From contig NZ_LR134117.1 of assembly GCF_900635445.1 (NCBI RefSeq), positions 3,224,001 to 3,288,000 on the forward strand: a stretch of 64,000 bases of DNA. The letters run 5' to 3'. Below the pieces are notes generated by a model. The model saw only the letters and a list, made by a program, of their open reading frames with translations, ran no database searches and was not told where the DNA came from. The DNA is from Serratia odorifera (GTDB taxonomy: Bacteria; Pseudomonadota; Gammaproteobacteria; Enterobacterales; Enterobacteriaceae). Both the position numbers and the translations under genes were made by a program. Positions 1 through 9,199 of this stretch are shown here, piece by piece (the first letter of the stretch is position 1; each line of letters opens with the position of its first letter).

Positions 1-1
1 T

Positions 2-319
2 GCCGACATTGATCGGGCAATGGCGGCGGCGTTGGAAACCGCGCCGGTCGGCGATCGCTATGCGCAGGTCAGCTATGATGCGCTGGTGCAGATGCGCCGG
101 CAGTTGAAAGACATTTTTGGTCCGTGCAATGAACGTCTGATGCTCAAGGCGATGCGTCTGTATGGTTCATTCGCCATGCTCAACGTACGGTTCAGTAACG
201 AAAAAATCCTCAAGCTGGGCATGCCGAAACCACCGCGCTTCACCGATTATATCGCGCGTTGCGTGCAGTCGACGCGTGGCCTGTCGATTCCGCAGCAGAT
301 GGTGGTGGATTTCAAATAG
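2..319 (+). CDS. C-terminal part of an unidentified protein (runs off the left edge)
   Basis: The reading frame is already open at the first bases of the window and ends at the stop codon at 317-319, so only about 105 C-terminal residues are visible. The segment is mainly helical-looking, with a basic stretch followed by a PKPPRFTDYIARC motif near the end. That ending faintly resembles the C-termini of extended short-chain dehydrogenase or thioester-reductase-like proteins, but no active site or cofactor motif is present, so no function is assigned. It converges on the repressor gene that ends four bases downstream on the other strand. Confidence 0.55.
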   Translation, partial: ADIDRAMAAALETAPVGDRYAQVSYDALVQMRRQLKDIFGPCNERLMLKAMRLYGSFAMLNVRFSNEKILKLGMPKPPRFTDYIARCVQSTRGLSIPQQMVVDFK

Positions 320-323
320 ACGT

Positions 324-1070
324 TTACCAGGACGAGGACGACCAGAATACCCGGCCCAGCACGATCAACTGTTCTTTGCGTTGCTGATAGCTGAGCTGTT
401 CGTCCTGGTATTCTTCGCGGTTCAGCGAGCGGATGATGACCCCGCCGTCCGGCTGTTCGATCAGGATTTTGACCCGCAGCAGGTTGCCGTGGCGAATGGC
501 GTAGGTTTTTCCTTCGCGTATGCGCGTGTCGTCGGTATTGATGCCCACCACGTCACCGTCCTGCAGGCGAGGCTCCATGCTCGAGCCGGAAATGCGGATA
601 ATGCGCGCGGCATTGACCGGAATGCCCATCTTGTGCAGATAGTAGCGGCGGAATATCAGGGAGAACGCTTCGAGATCGACAATATCATAGCAGCCGTCGC
701 CGGCAGAGAAATCGATGTCCAGCAGCGGGATCTCCACAAACTCTTCCCGATCCTGCTCGGTTTCTTCCCACACCACCGGTTTTAGCCGCGCAGGCTGAAA
801 GTCGGATCCCGCCGCGACGTTTTCAAACGGTCTTGCCAGCGATTTTTCATGGAACACGTCAAGCCAGCCGGTGGGCAGGCTGAGCCTGGCCTCAATCCGC
901 CTGGCGAGGTTATCGCCAAGATTGCGGCAGGATTTGTCACCGGTGATTTGGCTGAGCGTGGGCGCAGAAGATTCAACCAGCCTGGAAAATTCATGTTGGT
1001 TGATGCCGTTGCGCGCATAGCGTGCCATCAGATCGCGCAGATTATTGCGCCGTATTTCTTTGATTTCCAT
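324..1070 (-). CDS. LexA/CI-like S24-family transcriptional repressor
   Basis: This 248-residue protein has the two-domain layout of phage-type repressors. Residues about 8-70 form a Cro/CI-type helix-turn-helix (QHEFSRLVESSAPTLSQI). Residues about 115-240 form an S24 (LexA-like) domain with GSSMEP carrying the catalytic serine and a later RVK that can supply the catalytic lysine. In this family the domain mediates dimerisation and, in some members, RecA-stimulated self-cleavage. It is divergent from the amidase gene, and the space between them carries an inverted-repeat operator, so autoregulation and control of the amidase are likely. No other phage genes are nearby; it may be a domesticated prophage regulator. 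Whether it self-cleaves is not known. Confidence 0.85.
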   Translation of the reverse strand: MEIKEIRRNNLRDLMARYARNGINQHEFSRLVESSAPTLSQITGDKSCRNLGDNLARRIEARLSLPTGWLDVFHEKSLARPFENVAAGSDFQPARLKPVVWEETEQDREEFVEIPLLDIDFSAGDGCYDIVDLEAFSLIFRRYYLHKMGIPVNAARIIRISGSSMEPRLQDGDVVGINTDDTRIREGKTYAIRHGNLLRVKILIEQPDGGVIIRSLNREEYQDEQLSYQQRKEQLIVLGRVFWSSSSW

Positions 1071-1112
1071 CGGCCGATAATCGCACCGTTTGGCAAAAAG
1101 TGGAATATCCTG

Positions 1113-1150
1113 TTGCTAAAAACTTGCCCTCAATTTAGCAATCCGCTAAA
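1113..1150. promoter_or_regulatory. Palindromic operator between repressor and amidase
   Basis: TTGCTAAA (1113-1120) and TTTAGCAA (1134-1141) form a perfect 8-bp inverted repeat. TTTAGC (1134-1139) also pairs with GCTAAA (1145-1150) across five bases, giving three half-sites in 38 bp. The arrangement suits cooperative binding of the dimeric S24 repressor encoded just to the left. The assignment to that repressor is inference from position. Confidence 0.55.
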
Positions 1151-1243
1151 AGTGGGGGAGCCACGAGGAATCGCCGCGGCTGTTTTGCCTATCGTGACGA
1201 TCGGTGAACGGCATCTGCGGCAACCACCAAGAGGGAATCTGTG

Positions 1244-2011
1244 ATGTTCACTATTGATTACAACAGTTATCGGTCGGTAACCAGCTTCAACCGCCGCGTG
1301 CGTTTTCTGGTGTTGCATTATACCGCGCAAAACTTTGCCGACTCGATAACCTCGCTGACCGGGCCCGCCGTCAGCGCGCATTATCTGGTGCCGGATCCGG
1401 ACGATCAAAGTTATCGTGAGGCCGGCTATGGCGATCTGCGTATTTTCAACCTGGTGGATGAAAACGAACGCGCCTGGCATGCCGGCGCCAGCCAGTGGGC
1501 AGGGCGCACCAATCTCAACGACACCGCTATCGGCATCGAAATCGTCAATCTGGCGAGCGGCGACGGCGAAAATATTCACTTCCCGCCGTTCAATTCCCAG
1601 CAGATCGACGCGGTGATCCAACTAACGAGCAATATTTTGCAGCGCTATCCGGACATTTCGCCGGTTAACGTGGTGGCGCATTCGGATATCGCCCCTGGCC
1701 GCAAAAGCGACCCAGGCCCGCAGTTCCCCTGGTTACAACTGTATCAGGCCGGTGTTGGAGCCTGGTATGACGCCGCGGTGCAGCATCGCCATCAACAGCA
1801 TTATTGCCGTCACGGCCTGCCCGAACGTTCAGCGCTGCTGGCGCTGTTCGCCCGCTACGGCTACGACACGTCTGCCGCCGACAGCGATGAAGGTTACCGT
1901 CAACTGGTGCGCGCCTTTCAATTGCATTTTCGTCAGCGCCAGTATGATGGTGTGATGGATGCCGAAACGGCGGCCACCTTGCAGGCGCTGGTGGACAAAT
2001 ACGCTGCTTAA
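1244..2011 (+). CDS. AmiD-like N-acetylmuramoyl-L-alanine amidase
   Basis: This is an amidase_2 family zinc enzyme that cleaves the bond between MurNAc and L-alanine in muropeptides. Zinc ligands are visible as the histidine of VLHYTAQ near the N-terminus and the histidine and aspartate of AHSDIAPGRKSDPGP near residue 150. Residues about 190-255 form a peptidoglycan-binding helical domain (LLALFARYGYD ... AFQLHF). Overall it follows E. coli AmiD closely. Unlike E. coli AmiD there is no lipoprotein signal in the frame, so the product looks cytoplasmic or is exported by another route. ATG at 1244 is chosen because GAGGG at 1231-1235 lies eight bases upstream; a GTG at 1241 is the alternative. 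Divergent from the S24 repressor. Confidence 0.87.
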   Translation: MFTIDYNSYRSVTSFNRRVRFLVLHYTAQNFADSITSLTGPAVSAHYLVPDPDDQSYREAGYGDLRIFNLVDENERAWHAGASQWAGRTNLNDTAIGIEIVNLASGDGENIHFPPFNSQQIDAVIQLTSNILQRYPDISPVNVVAHSDIAPGRKSDPGPQFPWLQLYQAGVGAWYDAAVQHRHQQHYCRHGLPERSALLALFARYGYDTSAADSDEGYRQLVRAFQLHFRQRQYDGVMDAETAATLQALVDKYAA

Positions 2012-2221
2012 CGCCTGCTGATTGGTCGCGTGCCGCAGCCATCAATCCGCTGGTTTGCTTAAATAGCGTACCGTCAGCGAGTTGGAATAGCGGGTGAGAT
2101 CATAAAGCAGGCGCTTCAGGTTTTTGCCAGCCTGCTAAAGTGAGTAAGATAACGGCATTGAGAGTTGTGTCGCACAGCCACAAACCTGTATCTTGGTGTC
2201 ATTGTGGCCGTAAGCTAATGA

Positions 2222-2569
<348 letters not shown>

Positions 2570-2616
2570 CCTGCGGTCAGCGCCGGCGCAGGGCGCCGAT
2601 TGCGCCTGAATAGCCC

Positions 2617-2640
2617 AAACCCGCATCAAGCGGGTTTTTT
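2617..2640 (+). terminator. Rho-independent terminator of tmaR
   Basis: AACCCGC and GCGGGTT form a perfect 7-bp stem with loop ATCAA (2618-2636), followed by six T residues. It lies about 50 bases after the tmaR stop. Confidence 0.88.
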
Positions 2641-2732
2641 CATTTTGGCCGCAGCGCTCTGGTGCAGCGCTTTGAGCATTAGCGTCTGGACCAGGCCAGT
2701 GCCGCCGTTGCGCGCTGAGACCAGGCCGTTGC

Positions 2733-2862
2733 TTAGCCGTGCAACAGCAGCCAACTCTCCGGATACCTCTCACAGATAAATTCAGCCAATGCCCGTACCT
2801 TCGGCGTCGTCAGACGCCTTGAGGCGTGTCCCCCCCCAGAGCGCCAGCTCACTGGCGGTGCT
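2733..2862 (-). pseudogene. Remnant of a LysR-type regulator C-terminus
   Basis: On the minus strand about 40 codons read STASELALWG, then, after a frame change, GHASRRLTTPKVRALAEF and a normal ending (SWLLLHG, stop at 2733-2735). This is the typical extreme C-terminus of LysR-family regulators ('...RxLxxKVRALxDFL'). The frame change falls in a run of eight C on the plus strand (2830-2837). A stop lies just upstream in the SELALWG frame, and nothing of the rest of the gene is present before the YjbR gene, so it is a truncated relic. Confidence 0.65.
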
Positions 2863-3219
2863 TCAGGATGTCAGTTGGTAACTGTCGGCAAGCCATTGGT
2901 GTATGTCCTGTGCGGACAACGGGCCGGGCAACAATATGCTGATCCAGTGCTCCTTGTTCATAGGACAAGCCGGCAGGATACCGTTTTTTTGCCGCAGCGA
3001 ACCGATATGCCCCGGGCGTGCCTTGACTTCAAGCAGGTCCCCCTGTCGATCGGTTGTCAGCCCCAGCTTGCTGCCGGGAACATTCATCACCAGTGCAAAC
3101 CACTTGTTGCTGCGCTGATGGCGCAGAACCGCATAGTCAGGGAGATTACGCCACAGATACTCCGGTTCGGAGGCAAAATGTTGGCGGGCATAGTCGCATA
3201 ACGTCTCTCTTTCCATCAT
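2863..3219 (-). CDS. MmcQ/YjbR family protein
   Basis: A 118-residue protein with the YjbR layout: a start like MMERETLCDYARQ, a central KWFALVMNVPGSKLGL strand pair, the LLEVKARPG segment and the HWISILLPG ending region before a helical C-terminus. The family adopts a CyaY-like fold and is often annotated as DNA-binding, but its biological role is not established. AGGGA lies just upstream of the double ATG; the second ATG (3216) is equally possible. It stands alone between the LysR relic and the ABC transporter operon. Confidence 0.85.
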   Translation of the reverse strand: MMERETLCDYARQHFASEPEYLWRNLPDYAVLRHQRSNKWFALVMNVPGSKLGLTTDRQGDLLEVKARPGHIGSLRQKNGILPACPMNKEHWISILLPGPLSAQDIHQWLADSYQLTS

Positions 3220-3324
3220 GATTCCCTGCGTGTCCGTGTGTGACTTATTCCGTCAGTATCAGGGTCTATGGCTAAGGGATTCAATAACGCTATTGTATGC
3301 CTTTGTCGCCGCATCGGGCGCGGT

Positions 3325-4164
3325 TTACAGCACTTTCTGCAGGAAGCGCCGGGTTCGGTCATGGCGCGGCCGGTCCAGCACCTGTTCGGCCCGGCCGTTT
3401 TCCACCACGGCGCCATCGACCATGAATACCACCCGATCCGCGACCTGACGCGCAAAGCCGATTTCATGGGTCACCACCACCAGCGTGACGCCCGAGCGCG
3501 CCAGCGCCTTGATCACATCCAGCACTTCGCCCACCAGCTCGGGATCGAGCGCCGAGGTCGGTTCATCAAACAGCATCACCTTGGGATTGAGCGCCAACGC
3601 CCGGGCAATGGCGATACGTTGTTGTTGACCGCCAGACAGTTGGCGCGGCCAGGCGTGCGCCTTGTCCCGCAGACCGACGGTGTGCAGCAGTTCATAGGCG
3701 CGCGCGACGGCCTGTTTTCGGGACAGAAGACCGTGAACTATCGGGGCTTCAATGATGTTGTCCAGCACCGTCATATGCGGGAACAAATTGAAGTTCTGGA
3801 ACACGTAACCGACGTGAGCGCGTTGTTTCAGGATGGCGCGCTCCTTGAGCTCATACAGGGTGTCGCCTTTCCGACGGTAACCGATGTATTCGCCGTCGAT
3901 CTGGATAAAGCCTTCATCAACCCGTTCCAGATGATTAATGGTGCGCAGCAGGGTGGACTTCCCGGAGCCGGAAGGGCCGAGGATCACCGTCACGGTGCCG
4001 GGCTCAATCTGCAGGCTGACGTTGTCCAGCGCTTTATGCGCTCCGTAGTATTTACTCAGATTATTGATGTCGATGCGCCCGACGCTGGCGGTTTTAGTCG
4101 CCCACCTCGGTTCGAGCGGGGCGTTTTCCGGGCGGTTAACGAAGAGATCAAAGGCTTCAGACAT
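3325..4164 (-). CDS. Polar amino-acid ABC transporter, ATP-binding subunit
   Basis: The protein shows all ABC ATPase motifs: Walker A GPSGSGKST, Q-loop VFQNFNLFPHMT, signature LSGGQQQR, Walker B VMLFDEPTSALDPE and the switch histidine in VVTHEIGFA. The sequence around VFQNFNLFPHMTVLDNI is typical of the polar amino-acid (PAAT) class, for example GlnQ and cystine importers. About 30 extra residues precede the core. The start at 4164 has AAGGGA upstream; a longer form to 4182 would overlap the permease stop. Last gene of a five-gene minus-strand operon that probably imports a sulfur-containing or N-acetylated amino acid. Confidence 0.92.
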   Translation of the reverse strand: MSEAFDLFVNRPENAPLEPRWATKTASVGRIDINNLSKYYGAHKALDNVSLQIEPGTVTVILGPSGSGKSTLLRTINHLERVDEGFIQIDGEYIGYRRKGDTLYELKERAILKQRAHVGYVFQNFNLFPHMTVLDNIIEAPIVHGLLSRKQAVARAYELLHTVGLRDKAHAWPRQLSGGQQQRIAIARALALNPKVMLFDEPTSALDPELVGEVLDVIKALARSGVTLVVVTHEIGFARQVADRVVFMVDGAVVENGRAEQVLDRPRHDRTRRFLQKVL

Positions 4165-4178
4165 GTGGTTTTCCCTTA

Positions 4179-5093
4179 TCAATACCCGGCGATGCGCCAG
4201 CGGCGCAGGCGTTTGAACAGCGTCGGCGCCACCTGACGAACCGTGCCGCGGGCGAAGTAACGTTCGACGTAATGCTGCAAAATCGACAGTACGGTAGTGA
4301 TTAACAGATACCAGACGGTGGCCACCATCAGCAGTGGAATAACCTGCTGAGTGCGGTTGTAAATTACCTGCACGGTATAAAACAGCTCCGGCATCGACAG
4401 CACATAAACAATCGATGTCCCTTTCGCCAGGCTGATAACTTCGTTAAAGCCGGTTGGTAGAATCGAGCGCAGCGCCTGCGGCAAAATAATCCGGAAGGTG
4501 CGGCGGTAGGCCGGCAACCCCAGGGCGGCGGCGGCTTCATGCTGCCCCTGTTCCACCCCCAAAATACCGCCGCGAATGATTTCTGCGGTATAGGCGGATT
4601 GCACCAGCGACAGACCGATGACGGCGACCGAAAACTGATCCAGCAAATCCACCGTTGGCGTGCTGAAAAAGGCAATATTGGTGAACGGAATGCCGAGCGA
4701 CAGGTTGTCGTACAGATAGGAAAAGTTGTACAGAACGATCAGCACCAGCAACAGCGGCAGCGAGCGGAACAGCCAGATATATCCCCAGGCCAGTGCGTTG
4801 AGCAGGTAAGATGACGACAGGCGGGCAAGTGCCAGGGCGGTGCCCAACATCACGCCGAAAACGGTGCCGAGCAAGGTCAGCAACAGCGTTTTGCCGAGCC
4901 CTGACAAGATCACCGGATCAAAGAACCACTGACGGAATACACCCCATTCCCAGCGGTCATTGGTGGCGATCGACTGGATAATAGCCAACAGGATGAACGC
5001 GGCAAATAGCGCGCCGGCCAATCGCCACGGATAGCGTGCTGGCACCACTTTCAGTGGCGGATGATTTACGCGGGGAGAGGCATGCTGATTCAT
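4179..5093 (-). CDS. Polar amino-acid ABC transporter, permease subunit
   Basis: An integral membrane protein of the HisM/GlnP class. After an N-terminal tail and one hydrophobic segment (ALFAAFILLAIIQSI) come the conserved transmembrane segments beginning LGKTLLLTLLGTVFGVMLG. The EAA loop reads EAAAALGLPAYRRTFRIILPQ and contacts the ATPase. A single permease gene is present, so the transporter probably uses a homodimer. The ATG at 5093 is chosen because AAAGAG lies upstream; a GTG at 5120 is possible. It sits between the GNAT and ATPase genes in the same operon. Confidence 0.9.
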   Translation of the reverse strand: MNQHASPRVNHPPLKVVPARYPWRLAGALFAAFILLAIIQSIATNDRWEWGVFRQWFFDPVILSGLGKTLLLTLLGTVFGVMLGTALALARLSSSYLLNALAWGYIWLFRSLPLLLVLIVLYNFSYLYDNLSLGIPFTNIAFFSTPTVDLLDQFSVAVIGLSLVQSAYTAEIIRGGILGVEQGQHEAAAALGLPAYRRTFRIILPQALRSILPTGFNEVISLAKGTSIVYVLSMPELFYTVQVIYNRTQQVIPLLMVATVWYLLITTVLSILQHYVERYFARGTVRQVAPTLFKRLRRWRIAGY

Positions 5094-5131
5094 AGGCGTT
5101 CTCTTTCCAATACGGTGCACAATGATGTGGA

Positions 5132-5635
5132 CTAGCTGACCGGCAGGTCGACCTTCAGCGTCTTGGTAAACGGCAAACGCCCGTCATAGGGAGGGCGGGA
5201 ATAGACTTCCGGATCGAGACGGGTGTCGAACAGCGGTTGATAGCCGTGGGACAAATACAGCCCGACCGCTTCCGGCTGGCGAAAGCCGGTGGTCAGAAAC
5301 AGCCGCCGATAGCCATGCGCGACGGCGCGGCGTTCCAGTTCATGCAGCACTTTTTGCGCCAGCCCCTGACGGCGCAGCGCGCGCTGCGTCCAGATGCGTT
5401 TTAGCTCGGCGGTCTGCGGGTCGTAACGTTTATAGGCCCCCATGGCAATCGGCTCGGCGTTTCTCAGCAGGACGATAAACATGCCGTCGGGCGCGGAAAA
5501 TGCGCGGTCATCCTCTGCTGGCCGATTGGCAAAGAACTCGCCGTAGCGATCGCGGTATTCGCCAAATAACCCGGCAATCACCGGTGCGATCAGCGGATCT
5601 TCCGGTACGGTCTGGATAAAAACGTCTTCACTCAT
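5132..5635 (-). CDS. GNAT family N-acetyltransferase
   Basis: A 167-residue GNAT protein with the acetyl-CoA binding loop at RALRRQGLAQKVL (R/Q-x-x-G-x-A pattern) and the following helix-strand RRLFLTTGFRQPEAVGLY. GNAT enzymes acetylate amines. Its position inside an amino-acid ABC operon with an M20 deacylase suggests that it N-acetylates the imported amino acid, as the SnaA-type enzyme does in the Bacillus S-alkyl-cysteine salvage operon; that role is inference from context. AGGGAG precedes the ATG. Confidence 0.88.
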   Translation of the reverse strand: MSEDVFIQTVPEDPLIAPVIAGLFGEYRDRYGEFFANRPAEDDRAFSAPDGMFIVLLRNAEPIAMGAYKRYDPQTAELKRIWTQRALRRQGLAQKVLHELERRAVAHGYRRLFLTTGFRQPEAVGLYLSHGYQPLFDTRLDPEVYSRPPYDGRLPFTKTLKVDLPVS

Positions 5636-5649
5636 GGTCCTGCTCCCTC

Positions 5650-6579
5650 TCAGTCGCCTAGTCCTGGCGGGTTAATCTCTGAATGGTCGATTTTTTCGAT
5701 GCTTTCGCCCCAGCGATCCAGTACCTTGAGATAGGCACCGCTGGCGATGGCGCTATTGAGCGAGGCCTGTACGGCATTCACCAGCCCGTTGCCCTTCTTC
5801 AAGGTGACGGCGATATTGGCGGTGTTCGGCCAGCCGCCCGGCACGGTGCCAACCAGCCTGGTTTTGCCGGTCAACAGGGCTTTATACGCGCCGGTCACGT
5901 TTGGCCCAAAGGTGGCATCGGCACGGCCTGACTGGATCGCCAGCGTGGCGGCGGCGTCATCGGTGACATATTGCGGGATCAGCGCCGGCAGCCCTTTGGC
6001 CTGATTCTGTTTGTCCCACGCCAGCAATACCGCCTCCTGATTGGTGCCGGAGCCGACAATGATGCGTTTGCCGGCTATATCCGCTGCCGAATTGATCTTG
6101 GTGATTTTGCTGGTGGTTTTGACATAGAAACCCAGCGTATCCTGGCGGTAGGTGGCAAAATCGAACTTGGTTTTACGCTCTTTGGTGACGGTAATGTTGT
6201 AGATGGCGGCATCGTACTTGCCGGACGCCACGCCCAACGGCCAGTCCTCCCAGGCGGCCGGCACCACTTTGAGTTTCAACCCCAGTCCGTCGGCCACCAG
6301 ACGGGCGATATCCGCCTCGCTGCCGATCACGGTTTTATTGTCGCGGGCGTACAGGCCGAACGGTGGGGCGCTGCCGAGCACCGCCAACGCCACGGTCAAC
6401 GTGCCTGGTTCGACAAACTTGAAGTTGGCCGGGATTTTCGCCACCGCTTCCGCGCTTTTTGGTGTATGGATCGGTGTTTCATTGGCAATCAGATCAATCC
6501 CTGGCGCGGCCAGCGCCGGCATGCTCAATAGTGCCGCGATGGCGGTCGCCGTAATAGTTGCCCTGTATTTCATCATCAT
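5650..6579 (-). CDS. Polar amino-acid ABC transporter, periplasmic binding protein
   Basis: Starts with a Sec signal peptide (KYRATITATAIAALLSMPALAA) followed by a family-3 solute-binding domain. Diagnostic segments are IGSEADIARLVADGLGLKL, WPLGVASGKYDAAIYNITVTKER and the C-terminal lobe GSGTNQEAVLLAW ... IQSGRADATFGP. It captures the ligand in the periplasm for the permease and ATPase encoded downstream. Three consecutive ATG codons (6571-6579) make the exact start ambiguous; I give the first. The 210-base gap upstream holds a hairpin and may carry its own promoter. Confidence 0.92.
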   Translation of the reverse strand: MMMKYRATITATAIAALLSMPALAAPGIDLIANETPIHTPKSAEAVAKIPANFKFVEPGTLTVALAVLGSAPPFGLYARDNKTVIGSEADIARLVADGLGLKLKVVPAAWEDWPLGVASGKYDAAIYNITVTKERKTKFDFATYRQDTLGFYVKTTSKITKINSAADIAGKRIIVGSGTNQEAVLLAWDKQNQAKGLPALIPQYVTDDAAATLAIQSGRADATFGPNVTGAYKALLTGKTRLVGTVPGGWPNTANIAVTLKKGNGLVNAVQASLNSAIASGAYLKVLDRWGESIEKIDHSEINPPGLGD

Positions 6580-6739
6580 TATTATTTTTACCTGCATTAT
6601 TATTGTTTGCATTGATAATTTTTGTACCGACGCTTTTACTATTCCCCAGCGTTATAGAGATGTAAAACAACAAAATTCAATAATCATAGAGAGAAAATGG
6701 CAATGCATTATTTGGCCGCCATTCCGCCAAATATGCTAC

Positions 6740-6770
6740 GCAACAACCCGGGCATAGCCAGGGCTGTTGC
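6740..6770 (-). terminator. Hairpin after the amidohydrolase gene
   Basis: GCAACA (6740-6745) pairs with TGTTGC (6765-6770), with an additional CCC/GGG pairing inside. It lies directly downstream of the amidohydrolase stop on the minus strand and before the binding-protein gene. There is no strong T-run, so it may attenuate rather than stop transcription. Confidence 0.4.
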
Positions 6771-6792
6771 TATTATTCACTGCCAGTGATGG

Positions 6793-7976
6793 TTATTGGG
6801 CGCTTAATTCCCTGAGGGCTTTTTCTGCCAATTGCTGAAAATAATTTGCCGCAGGATAAATCGCCGCTTCATCAGGGTTAAATTGCGGATGATGCAGGCC
6901 GAATTCGCTGGCAGAACCGATGCTGACAAACGCGCCCGGCACATGATGCAGATAAAACGCAAAATCTTCGCCGCCCATCTGCAGCGGAGCCACCTCGGCC
7001 TGGTAGCCAAACTCTGCGGCGGCCTGCAGGCTGAAATCTGCCCAGCGCGGCGTATTGACCACCGCCGGCGGCCCGTCAAACCACTGCAGTTCAGCCTTGG
7101 CGCCCAGCGCATCGGCGACGCCGCCGATCAACTGACGGATCCGCTGCGGGATCTGTTCACGGGTTGGATTGCTGTGGGTGCGTACCGTGCCCTCCAATAA
7201 GACGGTTTGCGGTAAGACGTTCCAGGTATTGCCGCCTTCGATACGCGTAACGCTGACCACGGCGGCCTGCTGCGCGCTGACGTTGCGGCTGACCACGGTT
7301 TGCAGCGCGCTGACGATCTGACTGGCGGTGACAATGCTGTCGACGCCTTCCTCCGGATGCGCCGCGTGCGCACCTTTGCCGGTTATGGTGATCTGGAAGC
7401 GGTCAACGTTGGCATAGAACGCGCCGCTTTTGGTAGCGAAGGTGCCGACCGGCAATTCCGGGCGTTATGCAGGCCGAAAATGACATCGACGTTTTCCAGC
7501 GCACCGGCGTTAATCAGCTGCGACGCGCCGCCGAATCGCTCTTCCGCCGGCTGAAAAAACAGCCGCACGCGGCCGGGCAATTGATCTTCGCGCGCCTTGA
7601 GCAGATAGGCCGCGCCGAGGATCACCGAGGTATGCACATCGTGGCCGCAGGCATGCATCACGCCGGCCTGTCGTGAACTGAACGGCACTCCGGAGGTTTC
7701 TTCAATCGGCAGGGCGTCGATGTCGCCGCGCAGCGCTACTACCGGCCCCTGTTGCGGACCGATCTCGGCGACAACGCCGGTTTTCAGCCCGAGCGGCAAG
7801 ATACGTATGCCGGCGGCATTCAGCCAGTCGGTGATTTTTTGCGTAGTGACAAATTCCTGATTGGATAATTCAGGGTGCTGGTGTAATTCACGACGGTGGG
7901 CGATAAGTTTATTTTCCAACGCGGAGCCCTGCTGTACAGGAGTCGGCTTAACGTCTTCGGCGAAAGAAATGCTCAT
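6793..7976 (-). pseudogene. M20-family amidohydrolase (hippurate hydrolase-like), frameshifted
   Basis: The N-terminal part (from MSISFAEDVKP) contains metal-site motifs MHACGHDVHTS and PAEERFGGA, and the C-terminal part contains AAHPEEGVDS and QMGGEDFAFYL, together an M20/HipO-like dinuclear deacylase. The two halves are in different frames. The junction reads FGLHNARN where the family has FGLHNAPELPVGT; restoring one C in the run at about 7460-7462 rejoins them into a normal 394-residue protein. Such enzymes remove acyl groups from N-acylated amino acids. As first gene of the operon it probably deacetylates the product made by the GNAT and monooxygenases. The lesion may be a sequencing error. 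Confidence 0.85.
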
Positions 7977-8204
7977 GGCTAAATAACCTTATTGTTGGCA
8001 CAGAGTGATTAATGCGATGTTGCTGATGATTATGCTAGTCAGCGCGGCGGAATTAACTAAATACGCAGTTGCTATAATTTATATGCATTTTATTCAGCGC
8101 GGCGTATAGCAAAATACTGACTATATAAGCGTGATTTTGGTATTTACCTTTGGCTTTATTTAATGGAACTCTTTTTATCACAACCGATAAAAAGGAATAG
8201 CCAG
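7977..8204. promoter_or_regulatory. Divergent promoter region, amidohydrolase operon / LLM genes
   Basis: This 228-base AT-rich gap separates the minus-strand transporter operon from the plus-strand monooxygenases and must hold both promoters. TATAAT-like stretches occur around 8073-8085 and 8122-8127. A shared regulator would act here, possibly a sulfur regulator such as CysB or Cbl, but I cannot identify a defined operator. Confidence 0.4.
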
Positions 8205-9190
8205 GTGAATTACCGACTGAGTTTACTAGACCAAAGCCCGATCGATGGCGGCCAGACGGCGACGCAGGCGCTCAAGGCCAGCCTGGCGTTTGCCCAGGCG
8301 GCAGAACGGTTGGGGTATCACCGCCTGTGGCTGTCGGAACACCACGACAGCGAGCAACTGGCGGGCAGTTCGCCGGAAGTGCTGATCGCCTGGCTGCTGG
8401 CGCAAACCAGCACGCTGCGCATCGGCTCCGGTGGCGTGATGTTGCAACATTACAGCCCGTATAAAGTGGCGGAAAACTTCCATCTGTTGTCCGCACTGGC
8501 GCCGGATCGGGTGGACATCGGCATCGGCAAGGCGCCCGGCGGATTACCGCTGTCCACTCAGGCGCTGCGAGCCCATGCCGCGTCCGCATCGGCGCCGGGA
8601 TTCCCCGCGCAGTTGCAACAATTGACCCATTATCTGACGCACCTTGACCAACGTCTGGCGGGCAGAGAAGCGCGCGCATTGCCGTGCCCGCCGGTGGCGC
8701 CGCAGCGCTTCTTGCTGGGTGCCAGTAAAGAAAGCGCTCGTCTGGCTGCCTCGCTTGGCTGGAACTTTGTTTTTGCCGGCTTTATCAATACCTCCGCCGA
8801 GGTGATGCGCGAATCGATATTGGCATTTTATGAATACTCTGCCGGACAGGGGGAGGCACTGGTCAGCCTGGCGGCGCTGGCGGCGGAAAGCCGTCAGCAG
8901 GCCGCCGAGCAGGTGCAGAAAAGCATAATTTTCGCGTCACGCTGGGGGATCGCCACGTCACGGTGGGCACGCGTGAACAGGCAGAAGCCTTTGTGCAACA
9001 GTCCGGCGCGACGCAATACCGCATTGAACGGCAGCCGTTGAACGTACTGCATGGCACTTCCGCGGATATTCACCGGCAGTTGGCCGATATTCAGCGCGAT
9101 CTGCGGGTGAACGAATTTGTGATCCATACCCCACTGACAGATGCCGAAGTGCGTCTGGCATCCATCAAACTGCTGGCTGGCCAGCGGTAA
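8205..9190 (+). pseudogene. LLM-class flavin-dependent oxidoreductase (luciferase-like), frameshifted
   Basis: Bacterial-luciferase-like protein beginning NYRLSLLDQSPI and containing LGYHRLWLSEHHDSE, STLRIGSGGVMLQHYSPYKVAE and DRVDIGIGKAPGG, the pattern of the MsnO8-type LLM subfamily. Such enzymes use reduced FMN and O2. The frame breaks at about 8915-8930: downstream, GTREQAEAFVQQSGATQYRI continues in another frame, and adding one base gives an intact 328-residue protein. The GTG start at 8205 follows AAAGGAA at 8191-8197. It is co-directional with a second LLM gene nine bases later and divergent from the amino-acid ABC operon, suggesting oxidative cleavage of an S- or N-substituted amino acid. 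Confidence 0.82.
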
Positions 9191-9199
9191 GGAGATGAC

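Noticed and set aside
3268..4236. Long plus-strand frame opposite the ABC ATPase
   Set aside because: Antisense shadow of a high-GC gene; no recognisable domain and poor codon pattern compared with the ATPase.
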